A stretch of DNA of 15,978 nt from Burkholderiaceae bacterium (GTDB lineage: Bacteria; Pseudomonadota; Gammaproteobacteria; Burkholderiales; Burkholderiaceae_E). Shown here in pieces: positions 1-7,576 of this stretch (position 1 is its first letter; every line of letters begins with the position of its first letter). Made by a program: the position numbers and the translations under genes. The stretch spans positions 1-15,978 of the forward strand of contig JAHYJF010000049.1 in assembly GCA_019428955.1 (NCBI GenBank), given 5' to 3'. Below the pieces are notes generated by a model that searched no databases, had not been told where the DNA came from, and worked only from the letters and a program-made list of their open reading frames with translations.

Positions 1-10
1 ATCTTCATGT

Positions 11-949
11 TCAGTATCCTGCGAGGGTGTTGCCGAGAACGGCGGTGCACATGCGCGCGGGGCTGGTAGCCTTGGCCGCCTGCCAGTCGAAGCTGGCCTG
101 CACGCCCTGCGGCCCGGCGATCTCGATCCGGGGGATCGGCAGATAGACGGCGTGGGCGGTGAAGGTGAAACTGGCATCGGCCCCGAGGCTGTAGACGAAC
201 TCCAGCTCGCACGGGCTGCCGTCGATGGCTTGGGTCACCAGCGTGCTGTCCGAAAACCGCACCTCGATCCGCCCGGTCAGCGCCGCCATCGTCGGATCGG
301 CGCCATCGATGCGGCCATCGCCCTGGATGGTCTCGATCCGGTCGAGGTTGTTGGAATAGGTGATCTCGGCCGAGACGACGTTGCCCAAGGCCGTGCCATT
401 GCGCTTCACAGTGCCGTTGAAATGGCCGAACCGCTGCAGGCCCAGCGCCGTTGGCGTGCCTGCGGCGGTCGCGGCGGCGATGGTTTCGCCTTGGGCGACA
501 AGACGGGCGGTGGCCGTCAGCAGGCCGGAGCGCTGCATCTGCCATGACAACTGATCCAGCACACAGCCGGAATACATCGCGAACCGCGGCACTTCAGGCA
601 TGGCGGTTTCAATCGCCATGCTCGGCAGGGTCCAGTTGCCCGACTGGAAGGTGTGGGTTTTCGGCGTCGTGCCGGTAGTCGTGGGCTGACCGAAGGCGGC
701 CTTCAGCCAGAATCCGAATGCCTCGACGTCGATAGGGATCACCACCTCGCCGTCGGCCGTCACCGCATCCTTGATCGGGGCCAGCGGATCGCGGCCATAG
801 CCCAGCAGTTCGGATTCCAGCAGCGGTTGCTCCGACCCGAGCGTTGCCCGGGCGAATGGCATCAGCCGAAACCCACTCACGGGCGGGGTGCCGTAAACCG
901 TCTCGTACGCAAGCGCCATCTGCGCCCGCGCGCCTTGCGCTCGTGCCAT
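11..949 (-). CDS. Phage tail tube (major tail) protein
   Basis: This 312-residue protein is probably the subunit that stacks into the tail tube of a long-tailed phage. The fold is inferred from beta-rich sequence, with many short alternating hydrophobic stretches in residues 60-300 and no membrane segment or signal peptide, and from its place directly after the tail-completion gene. The start at 949 is supported by a GAGGAG ribosome site six bases upstream. The stop lies at 11-13. An ATG on the same strand at position 8 (ATGAAG, with AGGA just before it) probably begins the next tail gene, cut off by the window edge. The gene lies 25 bases downstream of the tail-completion gene in one minus-strand operon. 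Family placement is by recognition only; the tail tube role is likely and any finer family name is not supported. Confidence 0.78.
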   Translation of the reverse strand: MARAQGARAQMALAYETVYGTPPVSGFRLMPFARATLGSEQPLLESELLGYGRDPLAPIKDAVTADGEVVIPIDVEAFGFWLKAAFGQPTTTGTTPKTHTFQSGNWTLPSMAIETAMPEVPRFAMYSGCVLDQLSWQMQRSGLLTATARLVAQGETIAAATAAGTPTALGLQRFGHFNGTVKRNGTALGNVVSAEITYSNNLDRIETIQGDGRIDGADPTMAALTGRIEVRFSDSTLVTQAIDGSPCELEFVYSLGADASFTFTAHAVYLPIPRIEIAGPQGVQASFDWQAAKATSPARMCTAVLGNTLAGY

Positions 950-974
950 GGGGGTCTCCTCGATGTTGGGGGTG

Positions 975-1397
975 TCAGGCCAGGGGGCCGGTGGTGGTGT
1001 AGTGCAACACGACGGTGATCACCGCTGCCTTCAGCGCTGCCGCGCCCTCGATAGGCAGATCGACCGACGCCGGGGCTTCGGGTTCGACCCAGTCGCAGAG
1101 GCCGCCCAACGTGCGGTCGGCTTCAATCGTCGTGCCGATGGCGGCTATCAGGGTGTCGAAGGCCGTAGCCCGGCCATTCGGGGCTTGGACAACTACCTCA
1201 AGCTCGGCCCGGTGTTGGTAATGGTAGCGCAAGGGTGACAGCGTCACCTCTGGTTCGCCCGGCTGGCCATCGCGCAGGATGATCAGCCCGGACGCCGGGA
1301 TCCGCTCTGGCAAGACATCATCGCGCAGAGCGACGGCGGCAAGCGGCTGCAGCCGCGCATGCAGCGCGGCGAGGACGGTTTCGCGGGTGGTGGGCAT
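975..1397 (-). CDS. Phage tail-completion/terminator-like protein
   Basis: A 140-residue protein just upstream of the tail tube gene. Size and position match tail-terminator or tail-completion proteins (lambda gpU / gp17-like), which cap the tail tube and join it to the head. The N-terminus starts with a helix (residues 5-17), followed by alternating strands. A motif around residues 57-85 (YHYQHRAELEVVVQ) and the LGGLCDWVEPE stretch near residue 97 are typical of these small proteins in rhodobacterial prophages. Such proteins often carry the unhelpful automatic name acyl-CoA transferase; nothing here suggests that enzyme. The start at 1397 has no strong ribosome site. Upstream, the minus-strand operon is interrupted by a plus-strand toxin cassette, so the gene has lost its natural upstream neighbour. 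Confidence 0.72.
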   Translation of the reverse strand: MPTTRETVLAALHARLQPLAAVALRDDVLPERIPASGLIILRDGQPGEPEVTLSPLRYHYQHRAELEVVVQAPNGRATAFDTLIAAIGTTIEADRTLGGLCDWVEPEAPASVDLPIEGAAALKAAVITVVLHYTTTGPLA

Positions 1398-1513
1398 GAT
1401 GCAAGCTCTACAGAAATTTCAGGCGCTGCTGTATCGGACGCAGCGAACGGTCGGGTGAACGCTCATTAACCGATTGCGATTACATCAATTCCCGAGGGTC
1501 AGCGGGAGGTTCC

Positions 1514-3193
1514 ATGCAGCACAATCTACGGGACTTCCTTCGCCATGGCGGCGACGGTCAATATGTGGTCACCAAGCAGAACGGCACGGTGTATGGCTAT
1601 CGCGCAGCCATATCGATCAAGTCACTTTTCCCCGGCTATGCCGACTTGCGGGCCGGATTTTCCAACAAACTTGATAGCGTCATCGCCGACAACACCCGGA
1701 TGCTGCTCAATGCCCTGACGCCCCTGGACACCGTGCCATGGGTGACCGAAGCCGATCTGCGTGACGTTTCGGATGCGAAGGAAGAGGCGCTTCGCCAGTG
1801 GGATGCGCGCTTAACGGCCATCTTCGAGGAATACGAGACCCATCCGCAGCGCCTTCGCCCCCTGCTAAATGCCATGGAAGTGCGTCTGCTTCGCGCTTTT
1901 GCGGGCCTGATCAACCAGCTTCGGCAGCAAGACCTTGGCATCGAGCGTTACATCTGGCGGTCGCAGGACGACGCCAAGGTTCGCGACAGCCATGCAGATT
2001 TCGACGATCAGGTGTTCCGCTGGGACCTACCTCCTGCGGGCGGTCATCCGGGACAGGCATTTAACTGCCGGTGTTTCGCGGAGCCAGTCGTGCCGGGTTC
2101 GCCAAGCGATGTCGTCCTGGCCGAGTTTTCGCCAGCGATCGAAGGACCGATGGACGCGATTTTGCGTCGCCTCGGTCTGCGTGCTGTCGCGATCACACCG
2201 CTTGGAGCTGCTGCTTTGGCCGCTCTGGCAGCAAGCGATGCCTTGCAGGAATTCACGCGCCTTGCCACCGAACGTCGGCTTCAACGCGCTGCCGAGATCC
2301 TAGGCGTCAATGTCGGCACAGCCGAAGGGCTGCTGGCCGCCATGGCGCACGAGTTGGTGCAGGAGGCCGTAATTTCCGGCCTCGGATCGAAACTGCCCAA
2401 GACTGTCGAGGCCGCGCAAATCGCTGGACAGGCGGCGGCACTTTTCGAGATGCTCAACCCCGGCACTATCCTGCGTGTCGTTGAAGGGGACCGCGCGGCA
2501 CAATTGGCCCTCGGGGATTTCGTGCAGCAGGCTTACACCGCATTCTCCGAAGGTCGGTTGCGGCCTCAGGACGGCACCATTGCCCAAGGATGGGTCGAGG
2601 TATTCCCGGAACTTACCGATGGCGAACGGCGGCTGGGAGAACTTCCTGGGTTCACGCCCGAACACATCGACCAGTGGCTGGAAACCTACCCGGCCGAGGT
2701 GCTTGGCCTCCCGAACCACACTGGATCGCCCCCCGTCGAAGATCCTACCGGCAACATCATCTCCACGCCGATCCCGGATGAGGCAGGTCCGAACATTGTC
2801 GAAGCACGCCCCGGTGAACCAACCCCAATCAATCGCAACGACGACGAGGCAACACAACGCAGCATCCGCCGAGAGAACGAGTCAGCTGGAATTCTGGCGG
2901 AGAACGGCTACGACGTCGTGCAGAACCCCTCTGTGGCAGGACCAAAACGCCCTGATTATTTGATCAATGGCCAAGTTTACGATCACCTCGCGCCTTCGAC
3001 AGGCAACGTCCGAAACATATGGGATCGAGTTAAAGAGAAAGTGGAAACGGGTCAGGCTCCGAATGTCGTGATTGATCTGCAAGATAGCGGTACAAGCGAG
3101 GAAGCTCTTCGCAGGCAATTTGCGGATTGGCCTATTGAAGGTCTGGGCGATGTCTTGATCGTGCGTCCTGACGGGACGATTGGAGAACTCTGA
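1514..3193 (+). CDS. MuF-domain polymorphic toxin with C-terminal CdiA-like tRNase domain
   Basis: A 559-residue protein built in three parts. Residues 1-140 form a short helical lead. Residues 145-190 are a phage Mu F-like (MuF) core with YIWRSQDDAKVRDSH, a GG-HPG turn and the NCRC motif at 184-187. Residues 200-445 are a variable linker with a hydrophobic helix near 207-225 and a GFTPEHIDQWLETYPAE motif near 377. The C-terminal 113 residues (447-559) resemble the CdiA-type tRNA-nuclease domain: a REN-ES helix, a PDYLING strand with D481, VYDH with D490, the conserved VRNIWDRVKEKV helix and a QFADWP ending. MuF proteins normally join portal and capsid; fused to a toxin they may carry it in the virion. 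The start has GGGAGG four bases upstream. The gene runs against all surrounding phage genes. The overlapping small gene downstream is its likely immunity partner. The nuclease assignment is an inference from motif resemblance. Confidence 0.82.
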   Translation: MQHNLRDFLRHGGDGQYVVTKQNGTVYGYRAAISIKSLFPGYADLRAGFSNKLDSVIADNTRMLLNALTPLDTVPWVTEADLRDVSDAKEEALRQWDARLTAIFEEYETHPQRLRPLLNAMEVRLLRAFAGLINQLRQQDLGIERYIWRSQDDAKVRDSHADFDDQVFRWDLPPAGGHPGQAFNCRCFAEPVVPGSPSDVVLAEFSPAIEGPMDAILRRLGLRAVAITPLGAAALAALAASDALQEFTRLATERRLQRAAEILGVNVGTAEGLLAAMAHELVQEAVISGLGSKLPKTVEAAQIAGQAAALFEMLNPGTILRVVEGDRAAQLALGDFVQQAYTAFSEGRLRPQDGTIAQGWVEVFPELTDGERRLGELPGFTPEHIDQWLETYPAEVLGLPNHTGSPPVEDPTGNIISTPIPDEAGPNIVEARPGEPTPINRNDDEATQRSIRRENESAGILAENGYDVVQNPSVAGPKRPDYLINGQVYDHLAPSTGNVRNIWDRVKEKVETGQAPNVVIDLQDSGTSEEALRRQFADWPIEGLGDVLIVRPDGTIGEL

Positions 3194-3501
3194 TGGCAAT
3201 AGAATATTTTATTTATTCCGATCTGGACAAGGTGGAAGTGGAACGGCGCCTGATCGTTGCAGCAGATGCTGCAAACGGCCTTTGGGAGAGTTGGGGCGTG
3301 CGCGGTGATCTTGGGCCGTTTCATGAAGAAATCATGGAAGAATACGGCGTCGGCAAGGGTTTCAAGTCGCAAGTTTATTGCAGGCACTACAAGGAGCACA
3401 GCGTACGGGCGCGCGAGGCCATGCTTGCATTCTTCGAGTCCTTGCCTAGACGAAAGCTGCTTTTGAATGGAGACGTATTCGTCGCCTTCCGTCCTGAGTA
3501 A
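3193..3501 (+). CDS. Candidate immunity protein for the MuF toxin
   Basis: A 102-residue soluble protein whose ATG shares one base with the toxin stop codon (TGATG), so the two are translationally coupled. That layout, small size and position directly 3' of a variable toxin domain are the hallmarks of an immunity gene; I recognise no family from the sequence itself. The protein starts with a beta strand (IEYFIYSDL), continues with a helical section near residues 14-30 and another near 73-85, and is moderately charged. It should bind and block the C-terminal nuclease domain of the preceding protein. It ends only 48 bases before the converging end of the DUF6441-like phage gene, with no clear terminator between. 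The pairing is an inference from position. Confidence 0.75.
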   Translation: MAIEYFIYSDLDKVEVERRLIVAADAANGLWESWGVRGDLGPFHEEIMEEYGVGKGFKSQVYCRHYKEHSVRAREAMLAFFESLPRRKLLLNGDVFVAFRPE

Positions 3502-3548
3502 AGGCCAGAGACATTTCGGAACTGACATTGAGGGACAAGGCGGGTAAT

Positions 3549-4178
3549 TCATGGCCCAAATGTACGCCACCCCGCCACGATGCGCCGCGGCAGGCCGTCC
3601 ACCGCGCGTTCTGCATCCCGCGCCAGATCCAGCCGCTTGCGCAGCTTGACCTGTGGCACCAGCAGGAAGATCGGCACAGTCGTCAGCCCGCGCCCGGTCT
3701 TCGATCTGGACGCCACGGCCCGACCCTTGGTGTTCAATCGCCCTTCTGCCACCAGCAAGCTCGGCCCGCGGCGGCGAAAGACAAACCGCAGACGCAGCCC
3801 CGTGCGGCGTTCCCATTCACCGGGGGTGATGCGGCCGCCTTTTGCGCTTTTCCCGGCCGCCGGAGTGGGTATCGCAAGCCAGAACCCATTCCTTGATCTG
3901 ATCAGCGGACCGGTATCATGCGCGCCGATGATCACCGGGGCCTTGGACCAGACCAGCGCGGCCGCGTTCAGGCTGTCGCCGGATTTGGGGAAGCTGGCCA
4001 GACGGATGCTGTTGCCCAGCCTTGTGCCCAGCCCCGCGCCGGTGATCTGGCTGCGCCAGGCGGATTTCAGGGAGGTGCCCGCTTCGCGCATGGCGGCGGA
4101 CACTGCCTTTTCACCGGCGGCGATCTCGGCCTGCATCAGAGCGACAAGGTCTGGATCGAACGTAACTTTCAACCTCAT
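3549..4178 (-). CDS. DUF6441-like phage head/tail morphogenesis protein
   Basis: A 209-residue basic protein without signal or membrane segments. It begins with a helical region (residues 10-45, including LKSAWRSQI), followed by a strand-rich middle (GFWLAIPTP near residue 98, LRLRFVFRRRGPSLLVAEG near 128-146) and an arginine-rich end. I recognise it as the DUF6441 type common in rhodobacterial prophages, placed where HK97 gp10-like tail-completion proteins usually sit. Its ATG overlaps the stop of the preceding head-tail joining gene (ATGA), so both belong to one operon. Its own stop also overlaps an ATG (CCATGA), suggesting that another phage gene once followed directly; what follows now is the oppositely oriented toxin cassette. 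The precise structural role is not known to me. Confidence 0.68.
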   Translation of the reverse strand: MRLKVTFDPDLVALMQAEIAAGEKAVSAAMREAGTSLKSAWRSQITGAGLGTRLGNSIRLASFPKSGDSLNAAALVWSKAPVIIGAHDTGPLIRSRNGFWLAIPTPAAGKSAKGGRITPGEWERRTGLRLRFVFRRRGPSLLVAEGRLNTKGRAVASRSKTGRGLTTVPIFLLVPQVKLRKRLDLARDAERAVDGLPRRIVAGWRTFGP

Positions 4179-4489
4179 GATGGGCGCAGGTCCAGCGACC
4201 AGATCAGGCGTTCGCGGTCACGGATTGGCTCTCCCTGAATGGTGAAGCTGTCTGCGCCGATCACGATCAGATCGCCCGTGCGAGGATCGGGCAGGTCGGA
4301 CACGCGGACGTCCACCATCATGGTGTCGCTGACAAACCGCCCAGCGCCGAAGTCTGTGATCTGATCCGCGGCGCGGCGGATGACGCGGATCGGGCGTTCC
4401 TCGGACGTTGTGGCGGAAATCCAGACAGCGGCCGCCGCCATGGACGGGTTGGCGTAGATGCGGTCCATGGCGGCGGCAAAGACAGTCAT
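4175..4489 (-). CDS. Phage head-tail joining protein (gpFII-like)
   Basis: A 104-residue protein of the size and position of head-tail connector proteins such as lambda gpFII, which close the filled head and provide the platform for the tail. It has an N-terminal helix (residues 1-14), a series of short strands (AVWISATT, IRVIRRA, MMVDVRVSDLP) and the GDLIVIGADSFTIQGEPIRD stretch near residues 70-90, typical of these small beta proteins where a parameter strand is followed by a charged turn. It begins 18 bases after the capsid gene and overlaps the next gene by four bases (ATGA). Family assignment is by size, context and this C-terminal pattern; a related adaptor family would also fit. Confidence 0.68.
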   Translation of the reverse strand: MTVFAAAMDRIYANPSMAAAAVWISATTSEERPIRVIRRAADQITDFGAGRFVSDTMMVDVRVSDLPDPRTGDLIVIGADSFTIQGEPIRDRERLIWSLDLRPS

Positions 4490-4507
4490 GATGTTTTTCG
4501 CCGTCCG

Positions 4508-5137
4508 TCAGTTCGAGGTGTGCAGGCGGATCGCGATGCGCGGCCGCTTGTTCACCGGCAGGATCGAGGCTTCCGTCATCAGGTCGATCCAGCGCCCCTT
4601 TTCGTCGAGATGCTGGCGGGCATAGAGCGGCAGGCCCTTCGTGTTCACGGCCTCCAGCAGGTTGGCCGGGCCGCCATAGGTGGTGAACGTGTCCATGGTG
4701 CCCATGGGGAAGGCGATGCCCTCGCTCGCGGGCACGAACCGCTCTGCACCCCCGCCTGACAGGGTGGCCGCGCCGTCATATTCCTCGAACAGGATGCCTG
4801 CGAAGGGGAAGTTGCGGCGCATGTCCTGGCGCAACGGTTGCGCGCCGGTGGCGGCGTAGAACTTGTAGGCCTCCTCGGTCTTGGGATGCGCGATCAGCTT
4901 GTCGAAGAATTCCCGGCTGACGAGGGCATGCACGTCGGTCATGCTTTCGCCCAAGAGGTTGTCCTCCATCGACCGCAGCACCTCGCGCACCTTGCCCTGC
5001 ACGTTGGTGCCAGCCGTGCCGAGAACGAAGTCGACCGAGATGAGAACGACGGTGCAAAACTCTGCCACGGTAGCGGCGGGATAATCCTGCTTCGGGCGGC
5101 GTAAAAACCGGCCACTTTGCTCTTCGTGCATCAGCAT
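4508..5137 (-). pseudogene. Major capsid protein (lambda E-type), N-terminus lost at an IS21 insertion
   Basis: The reading frame keeps the C-terminal part of a lambda E-type major capsid protein. Recognisable family stretches are SVDFVLGTAGT, VREVLRSMEDNLLGE, MTDVHALVSREFFDKLIAHP, a GILFEEYDG turn, FPMGTMDTFTTYGGPAN and an AVNTKGLPLYARQ segment before the conserved ending. Intact members are around 340 residues; here about 195 are phage-derived. The first 15 or so residues of the open frame (MLMHEEQSGRFLRRP) are read from the IS21 left end, so the apparent start at 5137 is not the phage start. The missing N-terminal half does not reappear on the far side of the IS. The protein could not assemble a capsid, so this prophage is probably defective unless a second capsid gene exists elsewhere. 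Confidence 0.85.
5094..5119 (+). repeat. IS21 left terminal inverted repeat
   Basis: These 26 bases begin GGGCGGCGTAAAAACC and end GGCCACTTTG. They are an exact inverted copy of 7522-7547. The GTAAAAACCGGCCAC core is the presumed transposase-binding repeat. Only one copy is present here, whereas the right end has two. Confidence 0.9.
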
Positions 5138-6648
5138 GGAGGGCTTGGAGATCTACACCGTGGAACTTTATCTGAAGGTTCGTCTGGCCTGTGCCGACGG
5201 CATGAGCAAGCGCGCTGCGGCGCGCCATTTCAACATTTCGCGCGACACTGTCGACAAGGCCATGGCGTTCTCGGTGCCACCCGGCTACCGGCGACAGAGG
5301 CCGATCAAACGGCCGAAGCTGGATGGCTTCACCGAGATCATCGACGCCTGGCTAGACGGCGACAAGGATGTGCACCGCAAGCAGCGCCATACCGCCAAGC
5401 GGGTGTTTGATCGGCTGCGCGAGGAGCATGGTTTCACCGGCGGCTACACGATCATCAAGGACTACGTTCGGGAGCGCGAACGGCGGGGCCAGGAGATGTT
5501 TGTGCCGCTGGCCCATCCGCCGGGACAGGCCCAGGCGGATTTCGGTGAAGCAACCGTCATCATCGGCGGGGTCGAGCAGAAGGCCCATTTCTTTGTCCTT
5601 GATCTGCCGCACAGCGATGCCTGTTTCGTGCGGGCTTGTCCTGCGGCGACGGCGGAGGCCTGGATGGACGGGCATGTCCACGCTTTCGCGTTCTTCGGCG
5701 GGGTGCCGCAGTCGGTGCTCTATGACAATGATCGCTGCCTGGTCTCGAAGATCCTGGCCGACGGGACGCGCAAGCGCGCATCGCTGTTCAGCGCCCTTCA
5801 GTCGCATTATCTGCTCCGGGACCGCTACGGGCGACCGGGCAAAGGCAACGACAAAGGCAGCGTCGAGGGGATTGTTGGCTTTACCCGGCGGAACTACATG
5901 GTGCCGATTCCGCGTTTTGCCCGCTGGGAGGAATTCAACGCGGACCTGGAGGCCCAGTGCCGCAAACGCCAGAACGACATCCTTCGTGGCCACAAGGAAA
6001 CGATCGGCGAACGGCTGCAGCGCGATCTGGCCGCGATGAAGCCACTGCCCGGGGCGCCGTTCGAGGCCTGTGACCAAGCCAACGGCAAGGTCAGTTCGCA
6101 GTCGCTCGTGCGCTACGACACCAACGACTACTCGGTCCCTGTCGCCTATGGCCACCATGATGTCTGGATCCGCGGATATGTCGACCAGGTCGTGATCGGC
6201 TGCCGTGGCGAAGTGATCGCCCGGCATCCACGCTGCTACGCGCGCGAAGACGCTGTCTTCGATCCGGTCCACTACCTTCCCCTGATTGAGCGCAAGATCA
6301 ATGCCTTGGATCAGGCAGCGCCCCTGGCTGAATGGGACCTGCCGCCCGAGTTCGCAACCCTGCGCCGCCTGATGGAGGCGCGCATGTTGAAGATGGGACG
6401 GCGCGAGTATGTGCAGGCTCGGACGCTTGCTCGAGACCTTTGGCCTCAATGACCTGCACGGAGCGATCAAGGATGCCCTGCGTTTGCGTGCGGTGGGCTT
6501 TGATGTGGTCAAGCACCTGCTGCTCTGTCGCATTGAGCGTCGACCGCCGAAGCTCGACCTGACAAGCTATCCCTATCTGCCGCGCGCGAACGTGGAGGCG
6601 ACCTCGGCCGCCAGCTACATGGCGCTGATGACGGAGGCGGCGGAATGA
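5136..6648 (+). pseudogene. istA: IS21 transposase IstA, interrupted by a frameshift
   Basis: IstA is the DDE-type transposase of IS21. The first frame (5136-6452, 438 residues) has an N-terminal helix-turn-helix (residues 17-45, MSKRAAARHFNISRDTVDKA) and an RNase H-like catalytic core with QADFGEA (D135), VLYDND (D197/D199) and NDKGSVEG (E244). Its last residues (ARTLARDLWPQ) make no sense for the family. The expected ending, RLLETFGLNDLHGAIKDALRL through SAASYMALMTEAAE, is read in the next frame up to 6648. The two join at about 6416-6435, where one extra base would explain the change. With the shift removed the protein is about 504 residues, a normal IstA length, and its stop overlaps the istB start (ATGA). 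A sequencing error is possible; programmed frameshifting is not expected in this family. Confidence 0.88.
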
Positions 6649-7409
6649 CCGAGCCCCCGAAGATCCTGCTTGCCCATCATCTCAAGACGCTGAAGCTGCC
6701 GACCTTCCTGCGGGAATATGAGAAAGTTGCCCGCCAATGCGCCGCCGAAGGGCTGGACCATGTCCAGTTTCTGTCCCGTCTGATCGAACTGGAACTGATC
6801 GACCGCGAACGAAGGATGGTCGAGCGACGCATCAAGGCCGCGAAGTTCCCGGCCACCAAGAGCCTCGACAGCTTCGACTTCAAGGCGATCCCCAAGCTCA
6901 ACAAGATGCAGGTGCTGGAACTGGCGCGCTGCGAATGGATCGAACGGCGAGAGAACGTGATCGCCCTCGGCCCAAGCGGGACCGGCAAGACACACGTCGC
7001 TTTGGGCCTGGGGCTGGCGGCCTGCCAGAAGGGCATGTCGGTCAGCTTCACCACCGCCGCCGCGCTGGTCAACGAACTGATGGAGGCCCGCGACGAACGC
7101 CGCTTGCTTCGCGTCCAGAAACAGATGGCTGCAGTCAAGCTGCTCATCATCGACGAGTTGGGCTTCGTGCCCCTCTCCAAAACCGGCGCCGAACTGCTGT
7201 TCGAGATGATCTCGCAGCGCTACGAACGCGGTGCCACCCTGATCACCAGCAACCTGCCGTTCGATGAATGGACCGAGACCTTCGGAACCGAGCGGCTTAC
7301 CGGCGCACTGCTCGACCGGCTCACGCACCACGTCAACATCCTTGAGATGAACGGCGAGAGCTATCGCCTGGCGCAAAGCTGCGCCCGAAAATCCACCGAA
7401 ACCGCCTGA
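6645..7409 (+). CDS. istB: IS21 helper ATPase IstB
   Basis: A complete 254-residue AAA+ ATPase that assists IstA in target capture. The N-terminal IstB domain (residues 7-75, LAHHLKTLKLPTFLREYEKV) precedes a Walker A motif GPSGTGKT at 109-116, a Walker B LLIIDE at 166-171 and a sensor-like LITSNLPF at 199-206, as in the DnaA/DnaC-like clade. The arginine-rich end (DRLTHHVNILEMNGESYRL) is also typical. Length and motifs are normal, so this protein is likely functional even though the istA partner is broken. Its ATG overlaps the istA stop by four bases, implying coupled translation. Confidence 0.95.
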   Translation: MTEPPKILLAHHLKTLKLPTFLREYEKVARQCAAEGLDHVQFLSRLIELELIDRERRMVERRIKAAKFPATKSLDSFDFKAIPKLNKMQVLELARCEWIERRENVIALGPSGTGKTHVALGLGLAACQKGMSVSFTTAAALVNELMEARDERRLLRVQKQMAAVKLLIIDELGFVPLSKTGAELLFEMISQRYERGATLITSNLPFDEWTETFGTERLTGALLDRLTHHVNILEMNGESYRLAQSCARKSTETA

Positions 7410-7412
7410 GCC

Positions 7413-7510
7413 GACCCGCGCTGGCTTGGCCCTTTAGGCCCAAGGCGGCCAGTCAACCGCCAGCTATCTGGGGAGCGCGGCTGACTGGCCGCCGCCTCGT
7501 GGCGCGGGTC
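7413..7510. repeat. Nested inverted repeats after istB
   Basis: Two inverted repeats are nested inside the IS right end. The outer arms are GACCCGCGC (7413-7421) and GCGCGGGTC (7502-7510), perfect over nine bases. The inner arms are 7444-7460 and 7477-7493, 17 bases with one mismatch, including the perfect GGCGGCCAGTCA / TGACTGGCCGCC pair. A small CTTGG / CCAAG stem lies between the left arms. The structure follows istB directly and may stop transcription leaving or entering the element; no T-run follows, so it is not a textbook terminator. Confidence 0.7.
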
Positions 7511-7521
7511 ATGCCCAAACC

Positions 7522-7547
7522 CAAAGTGGCCGGTTTTTACGCCGCCC
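7522..7547 (-). repeat. IS21 right inner terminal inverted repeat
   Basis: These bases begin CAAAGTGGCC and end ACGCCGCCC, the exact inverted partner of the left repeat. The core GTGGCCGGTTTTTAC at 7526-7540 recurs 23 bases further out at 7549-7563. Confidence 0.9.
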
Positions 7548-7548
7548 T

Positions 7549-7563
7549 GTGGCCGGTTTTTAC
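7549..7563 (-). repeat. IS21 right outer transposase-binding repeat
   Basis: The 15 bases GTGGCCGGTTTTTAC repeat the core at 7526-7540 exactly. IS21 ends commonly carry several such repeats. The sequence then continues TCCGCCGTTGACA to the presumed tip at 7576. Confidence 0.8.
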
Positions 7564-7576
7564 TCCGCCGTTGACA

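Larger units (their letters stand above)
5088..7576 (+). mobile_element. IS21-family insertion sequence
   Basis: The element carries istA and istB overlapping by four bases, the layout that defines IS21. A 26-base perfect inverted repeat marks its ends (5094-5119 against 7522-7547). On the right a further partial copy lies outside, ending in GTTGACA at 7576, a likely tip because IS21 ends read 5'-TG. On the left only one copy exists; the TG at 5088 (TGCTTCGGGCGGCG) is my best guess for the tip, but the left end may equally have lost its outer repeat. Bases just outside (ATAATCC on the left, GACCAG on the right) do not form the 4-8 base target duplication expected. The left flank is the capsid gene and the right flank is unrelated DNA, so the element marks a rearrangement. 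Confidence 0.85.

Noticed and set aside
975..1397. Acyl-CoA transferase
   Set aside because: This common automatic name is inconsistent with 140 residues, no catalytic motif and a position inside a tail gene cluster.
1411..3519. A direct repeat around the toxin cassette (CAGAAATTTC at 1411 against CAGAGACATTTC near 3506)
   Set aside because: The likeness is too short and imperfect to call a target duplication.
11..5137. A gene transfer agent cluster
   Set aside because: The capsid is of lambda E type and not the HK97-like capsid of the rhodobacterial gene transfer agent.
5352..6533. A 393-residue minus-strand gene
   Set aside because: It is the antisense shadow of istA, whose DDE motifs and helix-turn-helix are read on the plus strand.
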